Source: Mesorhizobium ventifaucium (GTDB lineage: Bacteria; Pseudomonadota; Alphaproteobacteria; Rhizobiales; Rhizobiaceae). From it: a DNA stretch of 64,000 nt. Below the pieces are notes generated by a model. It ran no database searches. It was given only the letters and a program-made list of their open reading frames with translations, and was not told the origin of the DNA. Below are positions 27,545-36,404 of the stretch, piece by piece; the first letter of the stretch is position 1; each line of letters starts with the position of its first letter. Where the stretch lies: assembly GCF_935822925.1 (NCBI RefSeq), contig NZ_CAKXZS010000011.1, positions 402,308-466,307 on the forward strand, written 5' to 3'. The translations under genes and the position numbers were made by a program.

Positions 27545-28606
27545 ATGAGTACTGTTGAAAGCGAAGAGACGGCGGGCCGCGGCAGCGCCCGCGCCGTCGC
27601 GTCGTCGATCGCCCGTTTCCTGGTCATCGCAATAACCACCTATCTCGGTCTTCTCGCGGTGACCTTCTTCATCGGCCGGGTGATCCCGATCGACCCGGTG
27701 CTGGCGGTGCTCGGCGACCGCGCGCCGGCCAATGTCGTCGAGCGCACGCGGCGCGAGATGGGGCTCGACCTGCCGCTGATCGAGCAGTTCTACATCTATG
27801 TGAAGAATGCCCTGAACGGCAATTTCGGCACCTCGGTGCTGACCACCAATCCGGTGATGACCGACATTCGCCGCGCCTTTCCGGCGACGATCGAGCTGGC
27901 GACGCTGGGAACGCTGATCGGCGCATTGCTTGGTGTGCCGCTCGGCGTGCTGGCGGCGGTCCGGCGCGGCAGCATCATCGACCAGATCGTGCGGATCATC
28001 GGCCTGGTCGGCTACTCCGTGCCGATCTTCTGGCTGGGACTGCTGGCGCTGGTGCTGTTCTACGCCAGGCTGCAATGGGTGGCTTTTCCCGGCCGCCTCG
28101 ACATCGTCTATGAATATACCTTCACGCCGATCACCGGCCTTTATCTCCTGGATGCGCTGTGGCAGCGGCAGTGGGATGTGTTTCGCGATGCCTTCCGCCA
28201 CATCATCCTGCCGGCCTCGCTGCTTGGCTATTTCTCGCTCGCGTATATCAGCCGGATGACCCGATCGTTCATGCTGAACGAGCTTGCCCAGGAATATATC
28301 GTGGCGGCGCGCGCCAAGGGCCTGTCGGAAACACGCATCATCTGGGGCCACGCGCTGCGCAACGCGGCGGTGCCGATGGTCACCGTGATCGCGCTTTCCT
28401 ATGCCGGCCTGCTCGAAGGCTCGGTGCTCACCGAGACCGTGTTCTCATGGCCGGGCATCGGCCTCTACATCACCAATTCCCTGCAGAACGCCGACATGAA
28501 CGCCGTGCTCGGCGGCACCATCATCATCGGCTCGGTGTTCATCGGCATCAACCTCCTGTCCGACCTGCTCTATCGGGTGCTTGATCCGAGGACCAAAGTG
28601 AGATGA
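27545..28606 (+). CDS. Peptide-type ABC transporter permease (DppB-like)
   Basis: 353 residues, six predicted membrane helices. The first (ITTYLGLLAVTFFIGRVIPI) and the PVLAVLGDRAP segment are typical of DppB/OppB. The EAA loop reads [21 protein letters not shown]. Its stop overlaps the next start (ATGA). Confidence 0.9.
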   Translation: MSTVESEETAGRGSARAVASSIARFLVIAITTYLGLLAVTFFIGRVIPIDPVLAVLGDRAPANVVERTRREMGLDLPLIEQFYIYVKNALNGNFGTSVLTTNPVMTDIRRAFPATIELATLGTLIGALLGVPLGVLAAVRRGSIIDQIVRIIGLVGYSVPIFWLGLLALVLFYARLQWVAFPGRLDIVYEYTFTPITGLYLLDALWQRQWDVFRDAFRHIILPASLLGYFSLAYISRMTRSFMLNELAQEYIVAARAKGLSETRIIWGHALRNAAVPMVTVIALSYAGLLEGSVLTETVFSWPGIGLYITNSLQNADMNAVLGGTIIIGSVFIGINLLSDLLYRVLDPRTKVR

Positions 28607-29523
28607 GCGTTGAGGTGATACAAAGCCGTCGCGACTGGCTGCTCAGCGAGCGGCCGGCGTCGCGCATGCAAGCCAGGCTCGGTCGTGCCTATGTCGCGTG
28701 GCGGCGCTTTTCCGCCAACCGGCTGGCGTTTCTCGGCCTGCTAATCATCATCGCTTTGCTGGTGGTCGCCGCCTTTGCCGATGTGCTGGCGCCCTATTCG
28801 CCGACATTCGGCGACCTCAAGGGCTCGCGGCTGCTGGCGCCAAGTGCCGAGCACTGGTTCGGCACCGACGACCTCGGCCGCGACATCCTTTCGCGCGTCA
28901 TCTTCGGCTCGCGATGGACGCTTTACGTCGTCATTCTCGTCGCAGTCATCGCCGCTCCTATCGGCCTGCTGGTCGGCACCGTCGCCGGTTATGCCGGCGG
29001 CTGGATCGATGCGATCCTGATGCGTATCACCGACATCTTTCTCGCCTTTCCGAAGCTGATCCTGGCGCTGGCCTTCGTCGCAGCACTCGGTCCCGGCATC
29101 GAGAATGCGGTGCTCGCCATCGCCATCACCTCATGGCCGCCCTACGCCCGTATTGCCCGTGCCGAAACGCTCACCGTGCGCAATTCGGATTACATCAAGG
29201 CCGTGCAATTGATGGGCGCCTCGCCGTTCCGCATCGTGCTGCGCCACATCATGCCGCTCTGCATCTCCTCGCTGATCGTCAGGGTGACGCTCGACATGGC
29301 CGGCATCATCCTGACCGCCGCCGGTCTCGGCTTCCTCGGCCTCGGCGCCCAACCGCCGCTGCCGGAATGGGGCGCGATGATAGCGTCGGGCCGCCGCTTC
29401 GTGCTCGACCAATGGTGGGTGGCCGGCGCACCAGGCTTTGCAATCCTCATCGTCAGCCTCGGCTTCAACCTGCTCGGCGACGGCCTACGCGACGCGCTGG
29501 ATCCGCGCAGTGGTGATCAATGA
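28603..29523 (+). CDS. Peptide-type ABC transporter permease (DppC-like)
   Basis: 306 residues. Cytoplasmic N-terminus, first helix FLGLLIIIALLVVAAFADVL, then HWFGTDDLGRDILSRVIFGSR, the DppC/OppC signature, and the EAA loop in AVQLMGASPFRIVLRHIMP. Pairs with the preceding permease. Overlaps the next gene by ATGA. Confidence 0.92.
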   Translation: MSVEVIQSRRDWLLSERPASRMQARLGRAYVAWRRFSANRLAFLGLLIIIALLVVAAFADVLAPYSPTFGDLKGSRLLAPSAEHWFGTDDLGRDILSRVIFGSRWTLYVVILVAVIAAPIGLLVGTVAGYAGGWIDAILMRITDIFLAFPKLILALAFVAALGPGIENAVLAIAITSWPPYARIARAETLTVRNSDYIKAVQLMGASPFRIVLRHIMPLCISSLIVRVTLDMAGIILTAAGLGFLGLGAQPPLPEWGAMIASGRRFVLDQWWVAGAPGFAILIVSLGFNLLGDGLRDALDPRSGDQ

Positions 29524-30353
29524 GCACGCTTCTCGAGGTCGACAATCTGCGCGTCACCTTCCCGACGCGCACCGGCCGGATCGAGGCGGTGCGCGGCGTT
29601 TCCTTCTCGCTCGGCCGCGAACGGCTCGGCATCGTCGGCGAGAGCGGCTCCGGCAAGTCGCAGACCGGCCGCGCCATCATGGGCCTGACCCCGGCGCAGG
29701 CCGAGGTCACGGCTGGCAAACTTGCCTTCGACGGCATCGACCTGCTCGCGGCCTCGCCCCGCGACCGCCGGGCGCTGCGCGGCAAGCGCATCGCCATGAT
29801 CCTCCAGGACCCGAAATATTCGCTCGATCCGGTGATGAGCATCGGCCGCCAGATCGTCGAAACGCTGCGCACGCATGAGAAGGTCGGCAAGGCCGAAGCC
29901 CGCGCGCGGGCGCTCGCCATGCTGGAGGCGGTGCAGATCCGCGATCCCGCCCGTGTCTTCGACCTGCATCCGCACGAGGTTTCGGGCGGCATGGGCCAGC
30001 GCGCCATGATCGCCATGATGCTGATCGCCGGGCCGGAGATGATGATCGCCGACGAGCCGACCTCCGCGCTCGACGTCACCGTGCAGCTCGAGGTGCTCGG
30101 CATCCTCGACCGGCTGGTCAGCGAGCGCGGCATGGGCCTGATCTTCATCTCGCACGATCTGCGCCTGGTCTCGTCCTTCTGCGACCGGGTGATCGTCATG
30201 TATGCCGGCAAGGTGGTCGAGCAGCTCAAGGCTTCGGAGCTCGGCCGCGCCCAGCACCCCTATACGCGCGGCCTGCTCAACTGCATGCCGAAGATCGGCG
30301 CCGACCGTCATCCTCTGCCGGTGCTCGACCGTAAGCCGGAGTGGGCGGCATGA
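29520..30353 (+). CDS. Peptide-type ABC transporter ATPase (DppD-like)
   Basis: 277 residues. Walker [12 protein letters not shown], signature VSGGMGQRAMIAMM (the family normally has SGGMRQR; here Gly replaces the Arg), Walker [15 protein letters not shown]. The C-terminal HPYTRGLLNCMP belongs to the oligopeptide ATPase tail, shorter than usual and without the Cys-rich FeS-like motif of DppD. Overlaps dppF by ATGA. Confidence 0.9.
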   Translation: MSTLLEVDNLRVTFPTRTGRIEAVRGVSFSLGRERLGIVGESGSGKSQTGRAIMGLTPAQAEVTAGKLAFDGIDLLAASPRDRRALRGKRIAMILQDPKYSLDPVMSIGRQIVETLRTHEKVGKAEARARALAMLEAVQIRDPARVFDLHPHEVSGGMGQRAMIAMMLIAGPEMMIADEPTSALDVTVQLEVLGILDRLVSERGMGLIFISHDLRLVSSFCDRVIVMYAGKVVEQLKASELGRAQHPYTRGLLNCMPKIGADRHPLPVLDRKPEWAA

Positions 30354-31099
30354 CGGCAGCGCTTTCCGTCGACAGGCTGGAGGTGGTCTTCGATCGCTTT
30401 CGCGCGCTCAAGGGTGTCAGCATCGAAGTGCAATCCGGCGAATCCTTTGGGCTGGTCGGCGAATCCGGCTCCGGCAAATCGACGCTGCTGCGCGCGATTG
30501 CCGGCCTCGCACCGGCCGCTTCGGGCAGCATCACCGTCAACGGCAAAAAGCTCGGCACGCGCCGCGACAAGGCCTTTTATCGCGAAGTGCAGATGGTCTT
30601 CCAGGACCCCTACGGCTCGCTGCATCCGCGCCAGACCGTCGACCGGCTGCTGCAGGAGCCGCTCGCCATCCACGGCTTTGCCGATGGCGAGAAGCGCATC
30701 CAGCGGGCGCTGAACGAGGTCGGGCTCGGTACCGGCTTCCGCTTCCGCTATTCGCATCAATTGTCGGGTGGCCAGCGCCAGCGCGTGGCGATCGCGCGGG
30801 CGCTCATCCTCGAGCCGTCGATCCTGCTGCTCGACGAGCCGACCTCGGCGCTCGACGCTTCCGTGCAGGCCGAGGTGCTCAACCTCTTGGAAGAGATCCG
30901 GCGGCGGCGCAAGCTGACCTTCCTGATGGTCAGCCACGACCTCGCCATCATCACCCATATGTGCGAGCGGCTGATGGTGATGCAGAACGGCGAGGCGGTG
31001 GAAAATCTGGCGGCGAGCGACCTTGTCAAGCGGCACGTGACCAAGGACTATACGCGCAACCTCTTGCGGGCCAGTGACGGGTTTGTGCGGACTGCGTGA
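30350..31099 (+). CDS. Peptide-type ABC transporter ATPase (DppF-like)
   Basis: 249 residues from ATG 30350; an upstream GTG at 30341 is less likely given the ATGA overlap. Walker [13 protein letters not shown]-loop MVFQDPYGSLHPRQT, signature [15 protein letters not shown], Walker [13 protein letters not shown]. Last gene of the operon; repeat A5 follows. Confidence 0.9.
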   Translation: MTAALSVDRLEVVFDRFRALKGVSIEVQSGESFGLVGESGSGKSTLLRAIAGLAPAASGSITVNGKKLGTRRDKAFYREVQMVFQDPYGSLHPRQTVDRLLQEPLAIHGFADGEKRIQRALNEVGLGTGFRFRYSHQLSGGQRQRVAIARALILEPSILLLDEPTSALDASVQAEVLNLLEEIRRRRKLTFLMVSHDLAIITHMCERLMVMQNGEAVENLAASDLVKRHVTKDYTRNLLRASDGFVRTA

Positions 31100-31130
31100 G
31101 CGGCCCGCTTTCAATTCCCCGCGTCGTGTT

Positions 31131-31311
31131 CCTTCGCGCCCCCCTCTGGCCTGCCCTCTTTGCCAAAACTTGGCATCTCCCCCACAAGGAGGGAGATCGG
31201 CAGCTTCGTCGGCCGCGCTCCTTCTGCAACGTTCGCGATTGGCGAAACCATCAATGACAGCCAATCTCCCCACCCGTGAGATGGCCGGCAGGCCAGAGGG
31301 GGGCGCGAAGG
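31131..31311. repeat. Dispersed mosaic inverted repeat, copy A5 (CTCCCCC-arm subtype)
   Basis: GCGCCCCCCTCTGGCCTGCC on the left, GGCAGGCCAGAGGGGGGCGC on the right, with the TTTGCCAA..CTTGGCA insert seen also in A4 and the core AACGTTCGCGATTGGCGAAA. It fills most of the 343-base spacer between the ABC operon and gabT. The remaining 130 bases should hold the gabT promoter, which I cannot pinpoint. Confidence 0.8.
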
Positions 31312-31442
31312 AACACGACGCCAAAGGCGGCAGGCCCAATCGCCTGGCGGCGGTGCCAACTTGAGGAAAACGTGAAATAAGATCAGAACAATTCCCGGCA
31401 ATCATCCAACCGAGAACAGGCGCCGGGCCGGCGAGGGACATC

Positions 31443-32720
31443 ATGAAGAATTCAGCCATTTCCGAACGCAAGAACCAGTCGATCTCGCGCGGCGTCGGCA
31501 TGACCACGCAGATCTATGCCGACCGCGCCGAGAACTCGGAAATCTGGGATGTCGAAGGCCGTCGCTACATCGATTTCTCGTCCGGCATCGCCGTCGTCAA
31601 CACCGGCCACCGCCATCCCAAGGTGATCGAGGCGGTCAAGGCGCAGCTCGACCGCTTCACCCACACCTGCCATCAGGTGGTGCCCTATGAGAGCTATGTC
31701 AGGCTGGCCGAACGGCTGAACGGCATGCTGCCGGGCAAATTCGACAAGAAGACAATTTTCGTCACCACCGGTGCCGAAGCGGTGGAGAACGCCATCAAGA
31801 TCGCCCGCAACGCCACCGGCCGGCCGGCGGTCATTGCCTTTGCCGGCGGCTTCCATGGCCGCACCTTCATGGGCATGGCGCTGACCGGCAAGGTCGTGCC
31901 CTATAAGGTCGGCTTCGGCGCCATGCCGGCCGATGTTTTCCACGCGCCGTTCCCAGTGGTGCTGCACGGAATCACGGTCGCCGATTCGCTGGCCGCGCTC
32001 GACCGGCTGTTCAAGGCCGATGTCGATCCGGCCCGCGTCGCCGCCATCATCGTCGAGCCGGTGCAGGGCGAGGGCGGCTTCTACGAGGCGCCGCGCGACT
32101 TCATGACGGCGCTACGCAAGGTCTGCGACCAGCACGGCATGCTGTTGATCGCCGACGAGGTGCAGACCGGCTTTGCCCGCACCGGAAAGATGTTCGCCAT
32201 GGATCATCACGAGGTGGCGCCCGACATCACCACCATGGCCAAGAGCCTGGCCGGCGGCTTTCCGTTGGCGGCGGTCACCGGGCGTGCCGAAATCATGGAT
32301 GCGCCGAACCCCGGCGGGCTCGGCGGCACCTATGGCGGCAGCCCGATCGGCGTCGCCGCGGCGCATGCCGTGCTCGACGTGATCGACGAGGAAAAGCTCT
32401 GCGACCGCGCCAACACGCTGGGCAACCGGCTGAAGCAGCGGCTGCAATCGATCCGCGACGACACGCCGGAGATCGTCGATATCAGAGGCCCGGGCTTCAT
32501 GAACGCTGTCGAGTTCAACGATGTGAATAAGGGCCTGCCATCGGCCGAGATCGCCAATGCGGTCCGGCTGAAGGCGCTCGACAAAGGGCTGATTCTGCTC
32601 ACCTGCGGCGTCTACGGCAACGTCATCCGTTTCCTCGCGCCAATCACCATCCAGGACGGCGTCATGAACGAAGCGCTCGACATCCTGGAAAGCTCGATCC
32701 GCGAAGTCCGCGCCGCCTGA
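31443..32720 (+). CDS. gabT: 4-aminobutyrate aminotransferase-like PLP enzyme
   Basis: 425 residues, class III aminotransferase. Landmarks: DVEGRRYIDFSSGIAVVNTGH, TTGAEAVENAIKIAR (phosphate contacts), AFAGGFHGRT, LLIADEVQTGFARTG (the Asp binds the PLP ring nitrogen) and the Schiff-base Lys in MAKSLAGGFPLAA near residue 267. Overall similarity, including HTCHQVVPYE, favours GABA transaminase, which feeds GABA nitrogen and carbon to succinate semialdehyde. A related omega-amino acid substrate is possible. The neighbouring genes do not include gabD. Confidence 0.85.
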   Translation: MKNSAISERKNQSISRGVGMTTQIYADRAENSEIWDVEGRRYIDFSSGIAVVNTGHRHPKVIEAVKAQLDRFTHTCHQVVPYESYVRLAERLNGMLPGKFDKKTIFVTTGAEAVENAIKIARNATGRPAVIAFAGGFHGRTFMGMALTGKVVPYKVGFGAMPADVFHAPFPVVLHGITVADSLAALDRLFKADVDPARVAAIIVEPVQGEGGFYEAPRDFMTALRKVCDQHGMLLIADEVQTGFARTGKMFAMDHHEVAPDITTMAKSLAGGFPLAAVTGRAEIMDAPNPGGLGGTYGGSPIGVAAAHAVLDVIDEEKLCDRANTLGNRLKQRLQSIRDDTPEIVDIRGPGFMNAVEFNDVNKGLPSAEIANAVRLKALDKGLILLTCGVYGNVIRFLAPITIQDGVMNEALDILESSIREVRAA

Positions 32721-32739
32721 GGTGATCTTTCCGGGCGTT

Positions 32740-32869
32740 GGCGCTGCCCCTCACCCTTACCCTCTCCCCGTGAAAAACGGGGACAGGGGGACGCCAGCGT
32801 TGCGATCAGCCCCTTCTCCCCGTTCTTCACGGGGAGAAGTGCCCGGCAGGGCGATGAGGGGCAGAGCCG
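32740..32869. repeat. Dispersed mosaic inverted repeat, copy A6 (short form)
   Basis: GGCGCTGCCCCTCACCC on the left, GGCGATGAGGGGCAGAGCC on the right; both CTCCCCGT hairpin arms are present but the TTGGCGAAA core is missing. It lies between gabT and the convergent reductase. Confidence 0.7.
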
Positions 32870-32951
32870 AGATCGACAATTGGCGGTCGGCATCGGCGGG
32901 CGCAGGATATCGCCGCTCGCAACCCGGCATCACCTGAATATCAACATATCC

Positions 32952-34205
32952 TTATTCAGCGGCGCGGACAGGCTCTACCTGCTGGAAGGCGGCGAGCGCC
33001 GCCTTCAGTCCGTCCGGTCCCGTCGCAACCGTCTGCGGCGTCGGCGAGAAGCCGGCGCCGAGCATCTTGCGGCCAAGCATATGGTCGCCCGGCCGGTTGA
33101 CCGACTCGATGCCGAGCAGACGATTTCCAGCATAATGGTAGATCGAAAATCTGTTCTCGTTGACGTCGCCCAGCACGACATGGCTGTCGCCGCCCGAAAT
33201 CAGGCCGACCATCTGCAGCTTGATGTCGCCGATGTCGGACCAGAACCATGGCACCGCCGCAAAGGCGTCGGCGTGACCGAGGATGGTGCGCGCGGCGAGA
33301 CGCGCCTGGTCGGTCGCATTCTGCACCGATTCCAGCCGCACATCGCCGCCGGTGAGCCAGTGCCGGTAGGAGGCGGCGTCGCCGATAGCGAGGATTTCGG
33401 GCATAGACGTGCGCATCTGCTGGTCGACGCGGATGCCGTTGGCGATCGTGATGCCGGCGGTCTGCGCCAGTTCGACATTAGGCACGACGCCGATGCCGAT
33501 GATCACCATCTGCGCCGGCAGCCGCTCGCCGGATGCGGTGATTGCCGCCGAGACATAGCCGTTCTCGCCTTCGAGCCGCGCAATCGTGGTGCCGGTGAGG
33601 ATGCGCACGTCGATCGCTTCCAGCCGCTGCCGCACGTGGCTCGCGATGATCGGCGCCACCGCCCGGCCGAGTAGCCGGTCGACCGCCTCGACCACGGTAA
33701 CCTTGCGGCCGGCCGCTTTGAGCGTCGCGGCGATCTCCAGCCCGATGAAGCCGCCACCGAGGATGACGACATCCTCGCTCTGTGCGCTCAATTCGCGGAT
33801 CAGGCGTGCGTCGGCGAGCGAGCGCAGCGACACCACGCCTGAAAAATCCGAACCCGGCAACGACAGCATGCGCGGCCGCGAACCGGTCGCCAGGATCAGC
33901 CGGTCGAACGGCAGTGTGCCGCCATCTGATAGCTCCAGCCCACGGCCGCCGGCATCGATGCGATCGATGCGGACGCCCTGCCGGTAGTCGATCGCGCTGC
34001 CGGTATAAAAAGCCTCGCCGCGCAGCGGCTGCGGTTTGGCCTCTTGATCCTTGATGAAGGTCTTCGACAGCGGCGGCTTGTGGTAGGGCAGTTCGTCCTC
34101 GTCACTGAGGAGGATCACGGGTCCGTCGTGGCCGTCCTCGCGCAGGCTGGCGGCCGCTTGCACGCCCGCATGACCCGCACCGACAATGACCACACCGTTT
34201 TTCAT
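32952..34205 (-). CDS. FAD/NAD-dependent ferredoxin (rubredoxin-type) reductase
   Basis: 417 residues. FAD-binding VIVGAGHAGVQAAASLRE at the N-terminus, LPYHKPPLSK, LILATGSRPR, an NAD-binding VILGGGFIGLEIAATLKAAG near residue 150, VVPNVELAQTAGI and AIGDAA. This is the ferredoxin-NAD reductase family of oxygenase systems (BphA4/ThcD-like). No oxygenase or ferredoxin gene is adjacent. It is divergent from the iron operon, and the Irr-type box lies 175 bases upstream of its start, so an iron link is possible. Electron acceptor unknown. Confidence 0.85.
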   Translation of the reverse strand: MKNGVVIVGAGHAGVQAAASLREDGHDGPVILLSDEDELPYHKPPLSKTFIKDQEAKPQPLRGEAFYTGSAIDYRQGVRIDRIDAGGRGLELSDGGTLPFDRLILATGSRPRMLSLPGSDFSGVVSLRSLADARLIRELSAQSEDVVILGGGFIGLEIAATLKAAGRKVTVVEAVDRLLGRAVAPIIASHVRQRLEAIDVRILTGTTIARLEGENGYVSAAITASGERLPAQMVIIGIGVVPNVELAQTAGITIANGIRVDQQMRTSMPEILAIGDAASYRHWLTGGDVRLESVQNATDQARLAARTILGHADAFAAVPWFWSDIGDIKLQMVGLISGGDSHVVLGDVNENRFSIYHYAGNRLLGIESVNRPGDHMLGRKMLGAGFSPTPQTVATGPDGLKAALAAFQQVEPVRAAE

Positions 34206-34379
34206 CGCAGACCCAATTCCTCATCTCTCCAACGCGTCATCGAAGTCTAGGACGTCTCGCCAAGTGGCGATTGTCTGACGCCGCCGCAAGACCACCTTTG
34301 CGGGTCGCACCCGGAATGGCGGTCTGTCAATCGTCTCGTCGACGGCGGCACGGCAAATGCAGCTAAAGTTGATACTTGC

Positions 34380-34400
34380 AGTTTAGAATAATTCTAAACT
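34380..34400. promoter_or_regulatory. Iron control element (ICE), probable Irr binding site
   Basis: A perfect 21-bp palindrome (10 bp, one central base, 10 bp) containing TTTAGAA-N3-TTCTAAA, which is the published ICE consensus bound by Irr in rhizobia, Agrobacterium and Brucella. It is markedly AT-rich against its surroundings. It is located upstream of irpA and, in the other direction, of the FAD reductase. Irr links transcription to heme and iron status. Confidence 0.88.
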
Positions 34401-34433
34401 GTTGTTTCAATTGGCTTTTCTCTCTGAAATCGG

Positions 34434-34462
34434 TTGACTTCCGGCACCTTCATCGCTTTATG
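34434..34462 (+). promoter_or_regulatory. Candidate promoter for irpA
   Basis: TTGACT, 17 bases, TTTATG. If used, the ICE centre (34390) lies about 80 bases upstream of the start point. Only the boxes and spacing support it. Confidence 0.4.
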
Positions 34463-34667
34463 GAAGCTTGCGCGTCAAGCGCATCCCTTTGATGTCTGGG
34501 CCTTGAACCCTTTCGATTGGAGGCATTTCGATGTCTTTCTTCCGCAAACCGCGCTATGCCGCGGCCTGTATCACGCCCAATGGCATGGACCTGCCTTGGC
34601 GCCGATTGCCTGCCGACGCGCCTTTGGCGCCGGCATTTTCACTGAATTCCCGAGGGAGATGACAATC

Positions 34668-35969
34668 ATGAGAGCGATGATCATGGCGCGATATGGCAGC
34701 AGGCTTGCAGCGATCGGCGCCACGGCGGCCTTGACGGCGGCGATATTCGTGCTGCCGGCCAAGGCGGAAACCGATGCCAAGGCGGTCATCGAGACCTATT
34801 CCGACATTGCGCTCGCCAAATATGAGGATTCGCTGACCTCGGCGCAGGCGCTCGACAAAGCCGTCGACGCGCTGCTCGCCAAGCCCTCGGTGGAAACGCT
34901 GGCTGCCGCCCGCGAGGCCTGGAAAGCGTCGCGCGTTCCCTATCAGCAGACCGAAGTCTATCGCTTCGGCAACGCCATCGTCGACGACTGGGAAGGCAAG
35001 GTGAATGCCTGGCCGCTGGACGAAGGCCTGATCGACTATATCGCCGAGAACTACGGCACCGAGTCGGACGCGAATGCGCTCTACACCGCCAATGTGATCG
35101 CCAACAAGTCGATCGAAATCGACGGCAAGAAGATCGACGCCACCAATCTTATTCCCGAGTTCCTCTCCGGCACGCTGCAGGAAGCCGGCGGCATCGAGGC
35201 CAATGTGGCGACTGGCTATCACGCCATCGAATTCCTGCTGTGGGGTCAGGATCTGCACGGCACCGGCCCGGGCGCCGGCGAACGGCCCTATACCGACTAC
35301 GACCTCGCCAACTGCACCGGCGGCAATTGCGATCGTCGCGGGCAGTACCTGAAGTCGGCGAGCGAGCTTCTGGTTTCCGATCTGCAGGACATGGTCAACG
35401 ACTGGAAGGAAGGCGGCGCCGCCCGCAAGAACCTTGTCGATGGCGAGCCGAAAGCCGGCATCTCGGCCATTCTCACCGGCATGGGCTCGATGTCCTACGG
35501 CGAACTCGCCGGCGAGCGCATGAAGCTTGGCCTGCTGCTGCACGATCCGGAAGAGGAGCATGACTGCTTCTCTGACAACACCTACGATTCCCATCTCTAC
35601 GATGCCGTCGGCATTCGTGCCGCTTATAAGGGCAGCTACACGCGCCTCGACGGCACGGTCGTCGAAGGCCCTTCGGTGTCCGACATGGTCAAGGAGGCCG
35701 ATCCAGCGATCGACAAGGAACTGTCCGAAAAGCTTGATGTCACTGTCGCCAAGATGGAAGCCATCAAGGCGCGGGCGCTTGGCGGCGAGGCCTATGACCA
35801 GCAGATCGGCGAAGGCAATACGCAAGGCAACGCCACCGTGCAGGCGGCGATCGACGCGCTGGTCGACCAGACCAAGTCGATCGAGCGCGCCGTCGGCGCC
35901 CTGAAACTCAATGCCATCGCCTTCGAGGGCTCGGACAGCCTCGATGCGCCAGACAAGGTGTTTCAGTAG
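34668..35969 (+). CDS. irpA: Imelysin-family iron-regulated protein (IrpA, COG3487)
   Basis: 433 residues from ATG 34668, where GAGGGAG lies 9 bases upstream; ATG 34659 is an alternative. Signal peptide LAAIGATAALTAAIFVLPAKA, so periplasmic. Imelysin (peptidase M75) fold with the GxHxxE metal-like motif GYHAIEFLLWG near residue 184 and the conserved TEVYRFGNAIVDDWEG and ERPYTDYDL segments. Members are iron-regulated and take part in iron uptake; protease activity is doubtful. First gene of the ICE-linked operon. Confidence 0.9.
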   Translation: MRAMIMARYGSRLAAIGATAALTAAIFVLPAKAETDAKAVIETYSDIALAKYEDSLTSAQALDKAVDALLAKPSVETLAAAREAWKASRVPYQQTEVYRFGNAIVDDWEGKVNAWPLDEGLIDYIAENYGTESDANALYTANVIANKSIEIDGKKIDATNLIPEFLSGTLQEAGGIEANVATGYHAIEFLLWGQDLHGTGPGAGERPYTDYDLANCTGGNCDRRGQYLKSASELLVSDLQDMVNDWKEGGAARKNLVDGEPKAGISAILTGMGSMSYGELAGERMKLGLLLHDPEEEHDCFSDNTYDSHLYDAVGIRAAYKGSYTRLDGTVVEGPSVSDMVKEADPAIDKELSEKLDVTVAKMEAIKARALGGEAYDQQIGEGNTQGNATVQAAIDALVDQTKSIERAVGALKLNAIAFEGSDSLDAPDKVFQ

Positions 35970-36092
35970 GGCCTCGATGCCCGGAGCCCGAACCGAAAGT
36001 CCGCGTCGCGAAAGTTGAAATCGGTATCAGGCTCCACTTAAGAAAATAAGCCACACGGCGCCGAGCACGCGCTGTCAGCCACAGAGCAAATA

Positions 36093-36404
36093 ATGCTGAT
36101 CTGCCATTGCAACATCATCACCGAGAAGGAGATTGAGCAGACGATCGTCGGGCTGCTGGATCAGGATCCCTGGCAGCTTATCGTGCCGGCGAAAATCTAT
36201 CATGCCATGCAGAAGCGTGGTCGCTGTTGCGGCTGCTTCCCAAATGTGGTCGAAACGATCATTCGGGTAACCGAAAATTACCACGCCCGCTCGGAGGCGA
36301 GCGGCGGGGATGTCGTTTCACACCTGGATCGCGTCAGAGGCCTGCGCGTCCAATACGGGAGCAGAACCCATGAAAGGCGAACAGCAGATCATAGAGCGGC
36401 TTAA
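36093..36404 (+). CDS. bfd: Bacterioferritin-associated ferredoxin
   Basis: 103 residues. The [2Fe-2S] cysteines are C4 and C6 (MLICHCN) and C45/C48 in GRCCGCFP, the Bfd pattern; the loop between the pairs is a little longer than in E. coli. In the family it reduces the bacterioferritin core to release iron. The last 12 codons overlap the bfr start in another frame, so the C-terminal 30 residues (from about [13 protein letters not shown]) may be an add-on with no structural role. It starts 123 bases after irpA; no ICE is visible in that gap. Confidence 0.88.
   Translation: MLICHCNIITEKEIEQTIVGLLDQDPWQLIVPAKIYHAMQKRGRCCGCFPNVVETIIRVTENYHARSEASGGDVVSHLDRVRGLRVQYGSRTHERRTADHRAA

Larger units (their letters stand above)
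34206..34667. other. Divergent regulatory spacer of the iron operon
   Basis: 462 bases between the reductase and irpA. An open frame runs into irpA from 34434, but its residues do not look like a signal or a domain. The spacer holds the Irr-type box and a candidate promoter, then about 200 bases of leader. Confidence 0.6.

Noticed and set aside
25883-31099. Second importer as part of a murein-recycling system with the adjacent lytic transglycosylase
   Set aside because: Adjacency alone (224-base gap, no shared features) is too weak; the binding protein shows no feature that would indicate muropeptides.
2813-32869. Insertion sequences or MITEs with target duplications
   Set aside because: The repeats have no transposase and I could not recognise flanking direct duplications; they are better called intergenic mosaic repeats.
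34434-34667. N-terminal extension of irpA
   Set aside because: The extra 78 residues show no signal or domain; GAGGGAG and a proper signal peptide place the start at 34668.
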